This document shows, piece after piece, positions 10,328-17,692 of a stretch of 53,341 bases of DNA (position 1 is the first letter of the stretch; each line of letters opens with the position of its first letter). The stretch is from contig NZ_BOOC01000046.1 of NCBI RefSeq assembly GCF_016863035.1, forward strand, positions 1-53,341. The letters are read 5' to 3'. Both the position numbers and the translations under genes were made by a program. This stretch comes from Microbispora corallina. GTDB lineage: Bacteria > Actinomycetota > Actinomycetes > Streptosporangiales > Streptosporangiaceae. Below the pieces are notes generated by a model. That model saw only the letters and a list, made by a program, of their open reading frames with translations, had not been told where the DNA came from and did not search any database.

Positions 10328-10933
10328 ATGTTGAAACTGCTGCGCCCCGCCGTCACCCGAGTCATGACCCCGCTGGGGCGAGCCCTCGCCCGCCTCGGGA
10401 TATCCCCGGACGTGATCACCGCCGTCGGGACGCTCGGCGTGGTCGCGTCGGCGCTGTTCTTCTACCCGCGCGGGATGCTGTTCGCGGGCACGCTGGTGAT
10501 CACGTTCTTCGTCTTCGCCGACCTGCTCGACGGCGTCCTCGCCCGGATGACGGGGTCGGGGAGCACGTGGGGGGCCTTCCTCGACTCCACGCTCGACCGC
10601 CTGGGCGACTCCGCGATCTTCTCGGGCCTCATCCTGTACTTCGTCCTCGAGAAGGAGCCGGAGATCCTCCTCGCGGGCGTCGCGCTCTTCTGCCTCGTCG
10701 CGGGAGCATTGGTGTCCTACGCGAAGGCCCGGGCAGAGGGCCTCGGCATGACCGCGGACGTGGGCCTCGCCGAGCGGGGGGAGCGGCTCGTGGTCGTGCT
10801 CGTGGCGGCGGGCCTGTCCGGCCTCGGCGTGCCGTACATCCTGGCGGCCGGGTTGTGGCTGCTCGCCGCGGCGAGCGCTGTGACGGTCGTGCAGCGTATG
10901 GTCCATGTCTACCGACAGGCGGTGGTGCGATGA
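10328..10933 (+). CDS. pgsA: CDP-alcohol phosphatidyltransferase, likely phosphatidylinositol phosphate synthase
   Basis: 201 aa integral membrane enzyme with about six helices. The CDP-alcohol phosphotransferase motif D-x2-DG-x2-AR-x8-G-x3-D-x3-D is intact (DLLDGVLARMTGSGSTW, then GAFLDSTLD). In the same actinobacterial operon context the enzyme joins CDP-diacylglycerol and inositol 1-phosphate. Start ATG 10328 matches the usual N-terminus (MLKLLRP...); ATG 10307 is an alternative. TACGAT at 10313-10318 is a possible -10 only 9 nt before ATG 10328, so translation may be nearly leaderless. The stop overlaps the next start as ATGA, making it the first gene of a tight four-gene operon. Confidence 0.9.
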   Translation: MLKLLRPAVTRVMTPLGRALARLGISPDVITAVGTLGVVASALFFYPRGMLFAGTLVITFFVFADLLDGVLARMTGSGSTWGAFLDSTLDRLGDSAIFSGLILYFVLEKEPEILLAGVALFCLVAGALVSYAKARAEGLGMTADVGLAERGERLVVVLVAAGLSGLGVPYILAAGLWLLAAASAVTVVQRMVHVYRQAVVR

Positions 10934-11895
10934 CCTCCCCGGCCGGCCCAGCCGGGCGGCCCCGGCCCCGCGTGCCGATCGGCGACCGGCTGGTGGCCTC
11001 CGCCTACACGCTGGGCTGGGCCCTGGTGCGGTACGTCCCCGAGCGCGTGGCCGCGTGGTTCTTCCGCGTCCTCGCCGACGTCCTGTGGCGCAGGCGCGGC
11101 CGTTCGGTCCTGCGCCTGGAGTCGAACCTCGCGCGGGTGGTCGGCGCCGATCCCGCCGCCCCGGCGGTGCGGGCGCTCAGCCGCGCCGGGATGCGGTCGT
11201 ACTTCCGCTACTGGATGGAGTCGTTCCGCCTGCCCTCGATGAGCCGCGAGCGCATCGTCTCCGGGATGAACATCACGGGGGCCGAGAACATCTTCGACAA
11301 CGTCAAGAAGGGCCGCGGCGCGGTGATCGCGCTGCCGCACATGGGCAACTGGGACCTCGCGGGCGCCTGGCTCGTCCACGTCGGCTACCCCTTCACGACG
11401 GTCGCCGAGCGGCTCAGGCCCGAGTCGCTGTACGAGCGGTTCGTGGCCTACCGCGAGAGCCTCGGCATGGAGGTCCTGCCGCTGACCAGGCGGGAGGGCG
11501 GCAGCGCCATGGCCTTCGGCACGCTCGCCAAGCGGCTGCGCCAGGGCCGCCCCGTCTGCCTGCCCGCCGAGCGCGACCTGACCGCCTCCGGCATCGAGGT
11601 CGACTTCTTCGGCGCGCGCACCCGCATGGTCGCCGGGCCCGCGCTGCTGGCCATCCAGACCGGCGCCCCGCTGCTCCCCGCCGTGCTGTGGTTCGAGGGC
11701 CGCGGCTGGGGCGTCCGCGTGTACGACGAGATCCCGGTGCCCGCGGAGGGCACGCGGCAGGAGAAGGCCGCCGCGATGACCCAGAGCGTGGCGGCGGTCT
11801 TCGAGAAGGGCATCGCCGAGCACCCGGAGGACTGGCACATGCTCCAGCGCCTCTGGCTCGACGACCTGGAGCCGCGTCCCGAGGGAGCGCGGTGA
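10930..11895 (+). CDS. Phosphatidylinositol mannoside acyltransferase (PatA-type, LpxL-like family)
   Basis: 321 aa membrane-associated acyltransferase. The HxxxxD catalytic motif is HMGNWD (His137, Asp142), followed by the substrate-binding block LPLTRREGGSAM and late motif LPAVLWFEGRGWGV. In mycobacteria the gene at this position (PatA) acylates the mannose added by PimA; the same role here follows from sequence and from position between pgsA and pimA. Start ATG overlaps the pgsA stop (ATGA) and its own stop overlaps pimA (GTGA), implying translational coupling. Length is normal for the family. Confidence 0.9.
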   Translation: MTSPAGPAGRPRPRVPIGDRLVASAYTLGWALVRYVPERVAAWFFRVLADVLWRRRGRSVLRLESNLARVVGADPAAPAVRALSRAGMRSYFRYWMESFRLPSMSRERIVSGMNITGAENIFDNVKKGRGAVIALPHMGNWDLAGAWLVHVGYPFTTVAERLRPESLYERFVAYRESLGMEVLPLTRREGGSAMAFGTLAKRLRQGRPVCLPAERDLTASGIEVDFFGARTRMVAGPALLAIQTGAPLLPAVLWFEGRGWGVRVYDEIPVPAEGTRQEKAAAMTQSVAAVFEKGIAEHPEDWHMLQRLWLDDLEPRPEGAR

Positions 11896-13022
11896 GGATC
11901 GGCATCGTCTGCCCCTACACGTGGGAGGTCCCCGGGGGCGTGCAGGCGCACATCCGCGACCTCGCCGAGGCGCTGATCGCCGACGGGCATCAGGTGTCGG
12001 TCATCGCCCCGGCGGCCGACGACGCCGACCTCCCCCCGTACGTCACCTCCGCCGGCCGGGCCGTCCCCGTGCCGTACAACGGGTCGGTGGCCCGGCTCGC
12101 GTTCGGGTTCCTGTCGGCCAACCGGGTCCGCAAGTGGATCAGGGAGGGCCGGTTCGACGTCCTCCACGTGCACGAGCCCGCCGTGCCGTCCCTGGGGGTG
12201 CTGGCCTGCTGGGTGGCGAGCGGGCCGATCGTGGCGACCTTCCACGCCTCCTACGAGCGGTCCCGGGCCATGTCGGTGGCCGCGCCCATGCTGCAGAGCG
12301 CGCTGGAGAAGCTCACCGGCAGGATCGCGGTGTCCGACGCCGCCCGGCGGACCCTCGTCGAGCACCTCGGCGGCGACGCCGTGCTCATCCCCAACGGCGT
12401 CACCGTGAGCCGGTACGCCGAGGGGGAGCCGCTGCCGGGATGGGGCCCCGACGGCGGCGTCATCGGCTTCCTCGGCCGCATGGACGAGCCGCGCAAGGGG
12501 CTGCCCGTGCTGCTGGAGGCGTTCGCCCTGCTCGCCCCCGAACGGCCGGGCCTGCGGCTGCTGATCGCCGGCCCCGGCGACCCGGACGACGTCCTCGAGC
12601 GGGTGCCCCGGCCGTACCGGGACAGGGTGGGGCTGCTCGGCATGGTCAGCGAGGAGGACAAGGTCCGCGCCTACCACTCGGTCGACGTCTTCTGCGCCCC
12701 CAACCTGGGCGGCGAGAGCTTCGGCATCGTGCTGACCGAGGCCATGTCGGCCGGCGCGCCGATCCTGGCCAGCGACATCCCGGCCTTCCGCCGGGTGCTC
12801 GGCGACGGGCAGGCCGGCGCGCTGTTCGCCACGGGGGACCCGGCGGCGCTCGCCCGTGAGGCGGCCCGGCTGCTGGACGACCCCTCGCGCCGCGCCAAGC
12901 TGTCGGACGAGGCCCGCCAGGCCGTGCGGAGGTACGACTGGTCGACGGTCGCGCGCGAGGTCGTCCGGGTGTACGAGACCGTGACCCACGCCACCGGCGG
13001 GGTGGTGGAGGAGATCTCGTGA
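11892..13022 (+). CDS. pimA: Phosphatidyl-myo-inositol mannosyltransferase
   Basis: 376 aa GT-B glycosyltransferase of family GT4, close to the 378 aa of M. tuberculosis PimA. The N-terminal domain opens RIGIVCPYTWEVPGGVQAHI, with the Gly-rich loop that binds GDP-mannose phosphate in the family. The C-terminal nucleotide-sugar domain has GFLGRMDEPRKGLPVLLEAF and the E-x7-E element in GGESFGIVLTEAMSAGAP. It transfers the first mannose to phosphatidylinositol at the cytoplasmic face. GTG start overlaps the upstream stop; the stop overlaps the next gene (GTGA). No defect seen. Confidence 0.94.
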   Translation: MRIGIVCPYTWEVPGGVQAHIRDLAEALIADGHQVSVIAPAADDADLPPYVTSAGRAVPVPYNGSVARLAFGFLSANRVRKWIREGRFDVLHVHEPAVPSLGVLACWVASGPIVATFHASYERSRAMSVAAPMLQSALEKLTGRIAVSDAARRTLVEHLGGDAVLIPNGVTVSRYAEGEPLPGWGPDGGVIGFLGRMDEPRKGLPVLLEAFALLAPERPGLRLLIAGPGDPDDVLERVPRPYRDRVGLLGMVSEEDKVRAYHSVDVFCAPNLGGESFGIVLTEAMSAGAPILASDIPAFRRVLGDGQAGALFATGDPAALAREAARLLDDPSRRAKLSDEARQAVRRYDWSTVAREVVRVYETVTHATGGVVEEIS

Positions 13023-13555
13023 CGACGCTGATCCTCGTGGCGGGCGTGATCGTCGTGCTCGCCGCCGTCTACGTCTCGTGGCGGGCCGGCCGCCTCGACC
13101 GGCTGCACATCCGGCTGGAGACCGCCCACGCCGCCCTGGACGCCGCGCTGCTGCGCCGCGCCGCCGTGTGCCTGGAGCTGGCCGGGTCCCGCATCCTCGA
13201 CCCCGCCACCTCGCTCGTGCTGGCCGCCGCCGCCCACGAGGCCCGTACGGCGGGCCCCGACGAGCGCGAGCACGCCGAGAGCGACCTGTCGCGGACGCTG
13301 CGCGCGGTCGTCGACCAGGAGCGGTTCCGGGAGAAGCTGGCCGAGTTGCCCGCGGGGTCGGCCCTGCTGGCCGAGCTGGAGGAGGCGGTCGCCAAGGTCG
13401 TGTACTCCCGCCGGTTCTACAACAACGCCGCCGCCGTCACCCGGACGGCCCAGCGGCGCTGGCTGGCCCGGTCGCTGCGGCTGGCCGGGCACACCGACTA
13501 CCCCCAGTTCTTCGAGATCGACGACGCCCCGCCGGAGTCTCTGGCCGCGGAATAA
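13019..13555 (+). CDS. LemA-like single-pass membrane protein, actinobacterial PIM-operon partner
   Basis: 178 aa. One N-terminal membrane helix (about 3-19) is followed by a predicted helical cytoplasmic or periplasmic region rich in Ala, Leu, Glu and Arg. The end of the protein (RRFYNNAAAVTRT ... HTDYPQFFEIDD) resembles the YN...V and P-x-FFE elements of LemA proteins, so I read it as a divergent LemA relative. Function is unknown. GTG start overlaps the pimA stop, the fourth gene in the lipid operon; this tight coupling suggests a link to PIM synthesis or membrane organisation, which is inference. Confidence 0.65.
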   Translation: MTTLILVAGVIVVLAAVYVSWRAGRLDRLHIRLETAHAALDAALLRRAAVCLELAGSRILDPATSLVLAAAAHEARTAGPDEREHAESDLSRTLRAVVDQERFREKLAELPAGSALLAELEEAVAKVVYSRRFYNNAAAVTRTAQRRWLARSLRLAGHTDYPQFFEIDDAPPESLAAE

Positions 13556-13598
13556 CCCCTTCTGCCGCATTGGTGCGGGCAGCCGGGCCCCGGGCCGG

Positions 13599-13604
13599 TA
13601 AGCT
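13599..13604 (+). promoter_or_regulatory. Putative -10 box for the DUF3048 lipoprotein gene
   Basis: TAAGCT lies 82 nt before the GTG start, in the 131-bp gap after the lipid operon. No acceptable -35 at normal spacing; TTGGTG at 13570 is 23 nt away, which is too far. Confidence 0.3.
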
Positions 13605-13686
13605 CGTCCCGTTTCATCGCGAGGGTTCGCCAAACCGGGCGTGTCGTGCCTGGTCACGGGGGCTCTTCAGGGGAGGAGCTGTTGCG

Positions 13687-14694
13687 GTGCGGGCAGTGAT
13701 CGGCTACACGCTGGCCCTCGGGGTCGTCCTCACCGGGGCGGCGTGCTCCTCCGACGGCGGCGGCGCCCCGCACGCGCAGGGGGAGGGCAGCCCGGCCGCC
13801 GCCTCCCCGTCGCCGACCCCGCCGCCCGAGCACCCGTTCACCGGGCGGCCGGTGAGCGCGCGCAAGCCCGTGCTCGCCGTGAAGATCGAGAACACCTCGG
13901 CCGGCAAGCCGCAGATGGGCCTGCGCAGCGCCGACATCGTCTACCTGGAGCAGGTCGAGGGCGGCCTCACCCGCATCATGGCGATCTTCTCCTCGAAGCT
14001 GCCCGCCCAGGTCGGCCCGGTCCGCAGCGCCCGCATCTCCGACCTGCACATCCTGCCGCAGTTCGGCAAGCCCGCCCTGGCCTACTCGGGCGTGCAGACC
14101 AAGATGATCCCGTTCGTGCAGAAGGCGCCGCTGTACGACGTGTCCGACAGCAGCGATCCCGCCGCCTACACGCGGGTCCCCGGCCGTGTGGCGCCGTACA
14201 ACCTGTTCGCCAGCCCGCGCAAGCTCCTGGCCCACGCCCCGCAGGCCGCCAAGGCCGCCGACATCGGGTTCACGTTCTCCGACGAGCCCCCGGCGGGAGG
14301 CACGCCGCAGAAGCGGGTGACGGTCAGGTATCCGGCCGCGAGCTTCGTCTTCGCCTGGTCGGCTTCGGAGAAGCGGTGGCTGGTCACGCAGGACGGCGCC
14401 AAGGACATGGCGGCCGAGGGCGGCCAGCAGGGCGCGCCCACGGTCGTGATCCAGTGGGTGAAGACCGACCGGTCGCAGTTCCACGACTTCCACGGCAGCT
14501 ACACCCCGCTCGTGCACACGGTCGGGAAGGGCACCGGCGTCGTCCTGCGGGACGGCCAGGCCTACCGGATGCGGTGGTCGCGACCCTCCGAGAAGGAGGG
14601 CACGACCTACACGACCGCGGACGGCAAGCCGATGGCGTTCGCCCGCGGACAGGTCTGGGTGGTGCTCGCCTCGCGCAAGCCCGTCGCCCCTTGA
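13687..14694 (+). CDS. DUF3048 (YerB-like) lipoprotein
   Basis: 335 aa. A short signal peptide ends at Cys20 (VLTGAAC); the lipobox has Gly at -3, which is atypical but acceptable. A Ser/Pro/Ala-rich tether (about 21-55) leads into the DUF3048 N-terminal domain, starting HPFTGRPVSARKPVLAVKIENT and containing QVGPVRSAR and YSGVQTKMIPF. The DUF3048 C-terminal domain ends with GQVWVVLASRKPV. The biochemical role is not established. GTG 13687 has GGGAGGAG at 13671-13678, 8 nt upstream; the frame is open much further upstream but without a comparable site. Stands alone, followed by an inverted repeat. Confidence 0.85.
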   Translation: MRAVIGYTLALGVVLTGAACSSDGGGAPHAQGEGSPAAASPSPTPPPEHPFTGRPVSARKPVLAVKIENTSAGKPQMGLRSADIVYLEQVEGGLTRIMAIFSSKLPAQVGPVRSARISDLHILPQFGKPALAYSGVQTKMIPFVQKAPLYDVSDSSDPAAYTRVPGRVAPYNLFASPRKLLAHAPQAAKAADIGFTFSDEPPAGGTPQKRVTVRYPAASFVFAWSASEKRWLVTQDGAKDMAAEGGQQGAPTVVIQWVKTDRSQFHDFHGSYTPLVHTVGKGTGVVLRDGQAYRMRWSRPSEKEGTTYTTADGKPMAFARGQVWVVLASRKPVAP

Positions 14695-14720
14695 TGGTCA
14701 TCTCGTACAAAACGCGTGAT

Positions 14721-14750
14721 CGACCCTGACATAGTGGTACGTCAGGGTCG
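14721..14750. promoter_or_regulatory. Perfect 10-bp inverted repeat between the DUF3048 gene and pdxS
   Basis: CGACCCTGAC (14721-14730) pairs with 14741-14750 across a 10-nt loop. The right arm's GTCAGG is repeated directly at 14757-14762. TACGAT at 14766-14771 could be the pdxS -10. The structure may be the terminator of the upstream gene, an operator for pdxS, or both. No MocR/PdxR gene is nearby. Confidence 0.5.
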
Positions 14751-14810
14751 GGATCGGTCAGGACCTACGATGGAGGGGAAACCCGTAGGCCCGCCGTCGT
14801 GAGGTAGACC

Positions 14811-15725
14811 GTGTCCAGCAGCGTCCCCGAAGTCAACGAGACCACCGCCGTCGGCACCGCCCGTGTGAAGCGCGGGATGGCCGAGATGCTCAAGGGCGGC
14901 GTCATCATGGACGTCGTCACCCCGGAGCAGGCCAAGATCGCTGAGGACGCCGGGGCCGTCGCCGTCATGGCGCTGGAGCGGGTCCCGGCCGACATCCGCG
15001 CCCAGGGCGGCGTCTCCCGGATGAGCGACCCCGACATGATCGAGGGCATCATCGCCGCGGTGTCGATCCCCGTGATGGCCAAGGCCAGGATCGGGCACTT
15101 CGTCGAGGCCCAGGTGCTCCAGGCGCTGGGCGTCGACTACATCGACGAGTCCGAGGTGCTGACCCCGGCCGACTACGCCAACCACATCGACAAGTGGCAG
15201 TTCACCGTGCCGTTCGTGTGCGGGGCCACCAACCTCGGCGAGGCCCTGCGCCGCATCACCGAGGGCGCCGCGATGATCCGCTCCAAGGGCGAGGCCGGCA
15301 CCGGCGACGTGTCGAACGCCACCACCCACATGCGGAAGATCCGCGGCGAGATCAAGCGGCTCACCTCCCTGCCGGAGGACGAGCTGTACGTCGCGGCCAA
15401 GGAGCTGCAGGCGCCGTACGAGCTGGTGGCGGAGGTCGCGCGCGAGGGCAGGCTGCCGGTCGTGCTGTTCACCGCCGGCGGCATCGCCACCCCGGCTGAC
15501 GCCGCCATGATGATGCAGCTCGGCGCCGAGGGCGTGTTCGTCGGCTCCGGCATCTTCAAGTCCGGCGACCCGGCCAGGCGCGCCGCGGCGATCGTCAAGG
15601 CCACCACGTTCTACGACGACCCCGATGTGATCGCCAAGGTGTCCCGCGGTCTCGGCGAGGCCATGGTCGGCATCAACGTCGACGACATCCCCGTCCCGCA
15701 CCGCCTCGCCGAGCGTGGCTGGTAG
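14811..15725 (+). CDS. pdxS: Pyridoxal 5'-phosphate synthase lyase subunit
   Basis: 304 aa TIM-barrel subunit that builds PLP from ribose 5-phosphate, glyceraldehyde 3-phosphate and ammonia supplied by PdxT. Highly conserved blocks are present: RVKRGMAEMLKGGVIMDV, MALERVPADIRAQGGVSRM, the catalytic Lys near 91 in MAKARIGHFVEAQ, RSKGEAGTGDVSNAT with the second Lys, and the phosphate loop GGIATPADAAMMMQLGAEGVFVGSG. GTG start with GAGGT a few bases upstream. It is separated from pdxT by a MarR gene, so the two subunits are probably not in one strict operon. Confidence 0.97.
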   Translation: MSSSVPEVNETTAVGTARVKRGMAEMLKGGVIMDVVTPEQAKIAEDAGAVAVMALERVPADIRAQGGVSRMSDPDMIEGIIAAVSIPVMAKARIGHFVEAQVLQALGVDYIDESEVLTPADYANHIDKWQFTVPFVCGATNLGEALRRITEGAAMIRSKGEAGTGDVSNATTHMRKIRGEIKRLTSLPEDELYVAAKELQAPYELVAEVAREGRLPVVLFTAGGIATPADAAMMMQLGAEGVFVGSGIFKSGDPARRAAAIVKATTFYDDPDVIAKVSRGLGEAMVGINVDDIPVPHRLAERGW

Positions 15726-15795
15726 GACCTCCGGTGACGGGAGCCGGCGGCGTCGCTCGCGGCGCCTCCGGCCGCCGTCCGGCGGATGATCGAGC

Positions 15796-16221
15796 ATGAC
15801 GACGGACGAGACCGCCCGGCTGGCCGAGAGCCTGTCCCTGGAGCTGCGCCACCTCGTGATGCTGCTGCGCAGGACCACGGCGGGCCAGCCCGTCACCGCG
15901 CAGCAGTACTCGGTGCTCGGCTCCCTGGAGGAGGCCCCCCGCCGGATGACCGAGCTGGCCGAGGAGCACGGCGTCCAGCTGCCCACCATGACCGTCCAGG
16001 TCAACCGCCTGGAGGAGGCCGGCCTGGTGAGCCGGGGGTTCGACGCCTCCGACGCGCGGGTGCGGACGGTGGAGCTGACCAGCGAGGGCCGCGCCCGGCT
16101 GCGCACCGTGCGGGAGGCGAGGATCGCCTACCTCGCCAGCCGGCTGGACGCCCTCACCCCCGAGGAGCGGCGGGCGCTGTCGGTCGCCCTGCCCGCCCTG
16201 GCCAGGCTCGGCCGGGCCTGA
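15796..16221 (+). CDS. MarR family winged-helix transcriptional regulator
   Basis: 141 aa. Helix 1 (SLSLELRHLVMLLRR), recognition region RMTELAEEHGVQLPTMTVQVNRLEEAGLV and wing residues DASDARVRTVELTSEGRARL fit MarR throughout. The C-terminal helices form the dimer interface. MarR proteins usually repress themselves and neighbours and respond to small ligands; the target here is unknown. It lies between pdxS and pdxT, 70 bp after the former and 67 bp before the latter, on the same strand, making PLP synthesis a candidate target. The Shine-Dalgarno site is weak. Confidence 0.88.
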   Translation: MTTDETARLAESLSLELRHLVMLLRRTTAGQPVTAQQYSVLGSLEEAPRRMTELAEEHGVQLPTMTVQVNRLEEAGLVSRGFDASDARVRTVELTSEGRARLRTVREARIAYLASRLDALTPEERRALSVALPALARLGRA

Positions 16222-16231
16222 GCCGTCCGGT

Positions 16232-16261
16232 TTGGGCGGCCGGGACAGCCGGCCATACGCT
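16232..16261 (+). promoter_or_regulatory. Putative promoter for pdxT-yebC
   Basis: TTGGGC (16232-16237), 18-nt spacer, TACGCT (16256-16261), then a short leader with AAGGGAG before the pdxT GTG at 16289. Good match to the main vegetative sigma factor. Confidence 0.55.
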
Positions 16262-16288
16262 GAATCGTCGCCGTAAGAAGGGAGCGCC

Positions 16289-16879
16289 GTGACGACCGCG
16301 CCGAAGATCGGTGTGCTCGCCCTCCAGGGCGACGTGCGCGAGCACCTGCGCGCGCTGGAGGCGTCGGGCGCGTCCGCGTCCGCCGTGCGCCGCCAGGAGG
16401 AGCTGGACGCGGTCGACGCGCTCGTCGTCCCCGGCGGGGAGTCGACCGCGATGTGGAAGCTCGCCGCCGCGTTCGAGCTGCTGGAGCCGCTGCGGCTGCG
16501 CATCAAGGAGGGCATGCCCGCCTTCGGGTCCTGCGCCGGCATGATCATGCTGGCCGACCGCATCGAGGGCGGCATCGAGGGCCAGCAGACCCTCGGCGGC
16601 ATCGACATGGTGGTCCGCCGCAACGCCTTCGGCCGGCAGGTGGACTCGTTCGAGGCCGATCTCGACTTCGCCGGGCGCGGCACGACGCGCGCGGTGTTCA
16701 TCCGCGCCCCCTGGGTCCAATCCCTCGGCGCCGGCGTTCAGGTGCTGGGCCGAGTAGCGCCGGGGGATAGGATCGTCGCGGTCCGTCAGGGACCGCTGCT
16801 CGCGACGTCCTTCCATCCGGAGCTGACCGGTGACGCGCGGGTGCACTCGTACTTTGTCGAAATGGTGAGGGAGCTCTAG
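16289..16879 (+). CDS. pdxT: Pyridoxal 5'-phosphate synthase glutaminase subunit
   Basis: 196 aa class I glutamine amidotransferase that feeds ammonia to PdxS. Family landmarks are intact: IGVLALQGDVREHL at the N-terminus, VVPGGESTAMWKL, the nucleophile in FGSCAGMIML, and the His-Glu pair in SFHPELTGD near the C-terminus. GTG start with AAGGGAG 6-8 nt upstream. yebC begins 3 nt after the stop, so these two are co-transcribed. Confidence 0.96.
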   Translation: MTTAPKIGVLALQGDVREHLRALEASGASASAVRRQEELDAVDALVVPGGESTAMWKLAAAFELLEPLRLRIKEGMPAFGSCAGMIMLADRIEGGIEGQQTLGGIDMVVRRNAFGRQVDSFEADLDFAGRGTTRAVFIRAPWVQSLGAGVQVLGRVAPGDRIVAVRQGPLLATSFHPELTGDARVHSYFVEMVREL

Positions 16880-16882
16880 GCG

Positions 16883-17635
16883 ATGTCCGGCCACTCGAAA
16901 TGGGCGACGACGAAGCACAAGAAGGCGGCGCTCGACTCCAAGCGCGGCAAGCTGTTCGCCAAGCTCATCAAGAACATCGAGGTCGCGGCCAGGACCGGTG
17001 GCCCCGACCCGGACGGCAACCCGACGCTGTACGACGCCATCACCAAGGCCAGGAAGAGCTCCGTCCCGATCGACAACATCGAGCGGGCGCGCAAGCGCGG
17101 CGGCGGCCTCGAGGCCGGCGGCGCCGACTGGCAGACCATCATGTACGAGGGCTACGGTCCCGGCGGCGTCGCGATCCTGATCGAGTGCCTCACCGACAAC
17201 CGCAACCGCGCGGCCTCCGAGGTCCGCGTCGCGCTCACCCGCAACGGCGGCTCGCTGGCCGACCCGGGCTCGGTGTCGTACATGTTCAACCGCAAGGGCG
17301 TCGTGATCGTCCCCAAGGGCGAGCTGAGCGAGGACGACGTGCTGATGGCCGTCCTCGACGCCGGCGCCGAGGAGGTCAACGACCTCGGCGACACCTTCGA
17401 GGTCGTCTCCGAGGCGTCCGACCTGATCCCGGTCCGCAAGGCCCTGCAGGACGCCGGCATCGACTACGAGTCGGCCGAGGCGAGCTTCATGGCGACGATC
17501 AACGTCCCGCTCGACGAGGAGGGCGCCCGCAAGGTGTTCCGCCTCATCGACGCACTGGAGGACAGCGACGACGTGCAGAACGTCTGGGCGAACTTCGACG
17601 TCAGCGACGAGGTCATGGAGAGGCTCGAGGTCTGA
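16883..17635 (+). CDS. yebC: YebC/PmpR family protein (translation factor / transcriptional regulator)
   Basis: 250 aa, standard length. Opens with the invariant SGHSKWATTKHKKAALDSKRGKLF and continues through domains II and III (GPGGVAILIECLTDNRNRAASEVR; YMFNRKGVV). Family members have been described as transcription factors and, more recently, as ribosome factors easing proline-rich stalling; which applies here is not visible. Start ATG has GAGGGAG about 8 nt upstream, inside the pdxT end. yebC beside ruvCAB is a conserved bacterial arrangement; here an acetyltransferase gene intervenes. Confidence 0.95.
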   Translation: MSGHSKWATTKHKKAALDSKRGKLFAKLIKNIEVAARTGGPDPDGNPTLYDAITKARKSSVPIDNIERARKRGGGLEAGGADWQTIMYEGYGPGGVAILIECLTDNRNRAASEVRVALTRNGGSLADPGSVSYMFNRKGVVIVPKGELSEDDVLMAVLDAGAEEVNDLGDTFEVVSEASDLIPVRKALQDAGIDYESAEASFMATINVPLDEEGARKVFRLIDALEDSDDVQNVWANFDVSDEVMERLEV

Positions 17636-17679
17636 GAGCGGCGGCGGAAAACGGATCGCCCGGACGGCCTGGCGCGGCA

Positions 17680-17685
17680 TAGGTT
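17680..17685 (+). promoter_or_regulatory. Leaderless-type -10 box for the Eis-like gene
   Basis: TAGGTT ends exactly 7 nt before the GTG start at 17693, which places the transcription start at or next to the start codon. No Shine-Dalgarno site precedes the GTG. The -35 is weak. Confidence 0.5.
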
Positions 17686-17692
17686 CTCCTTC

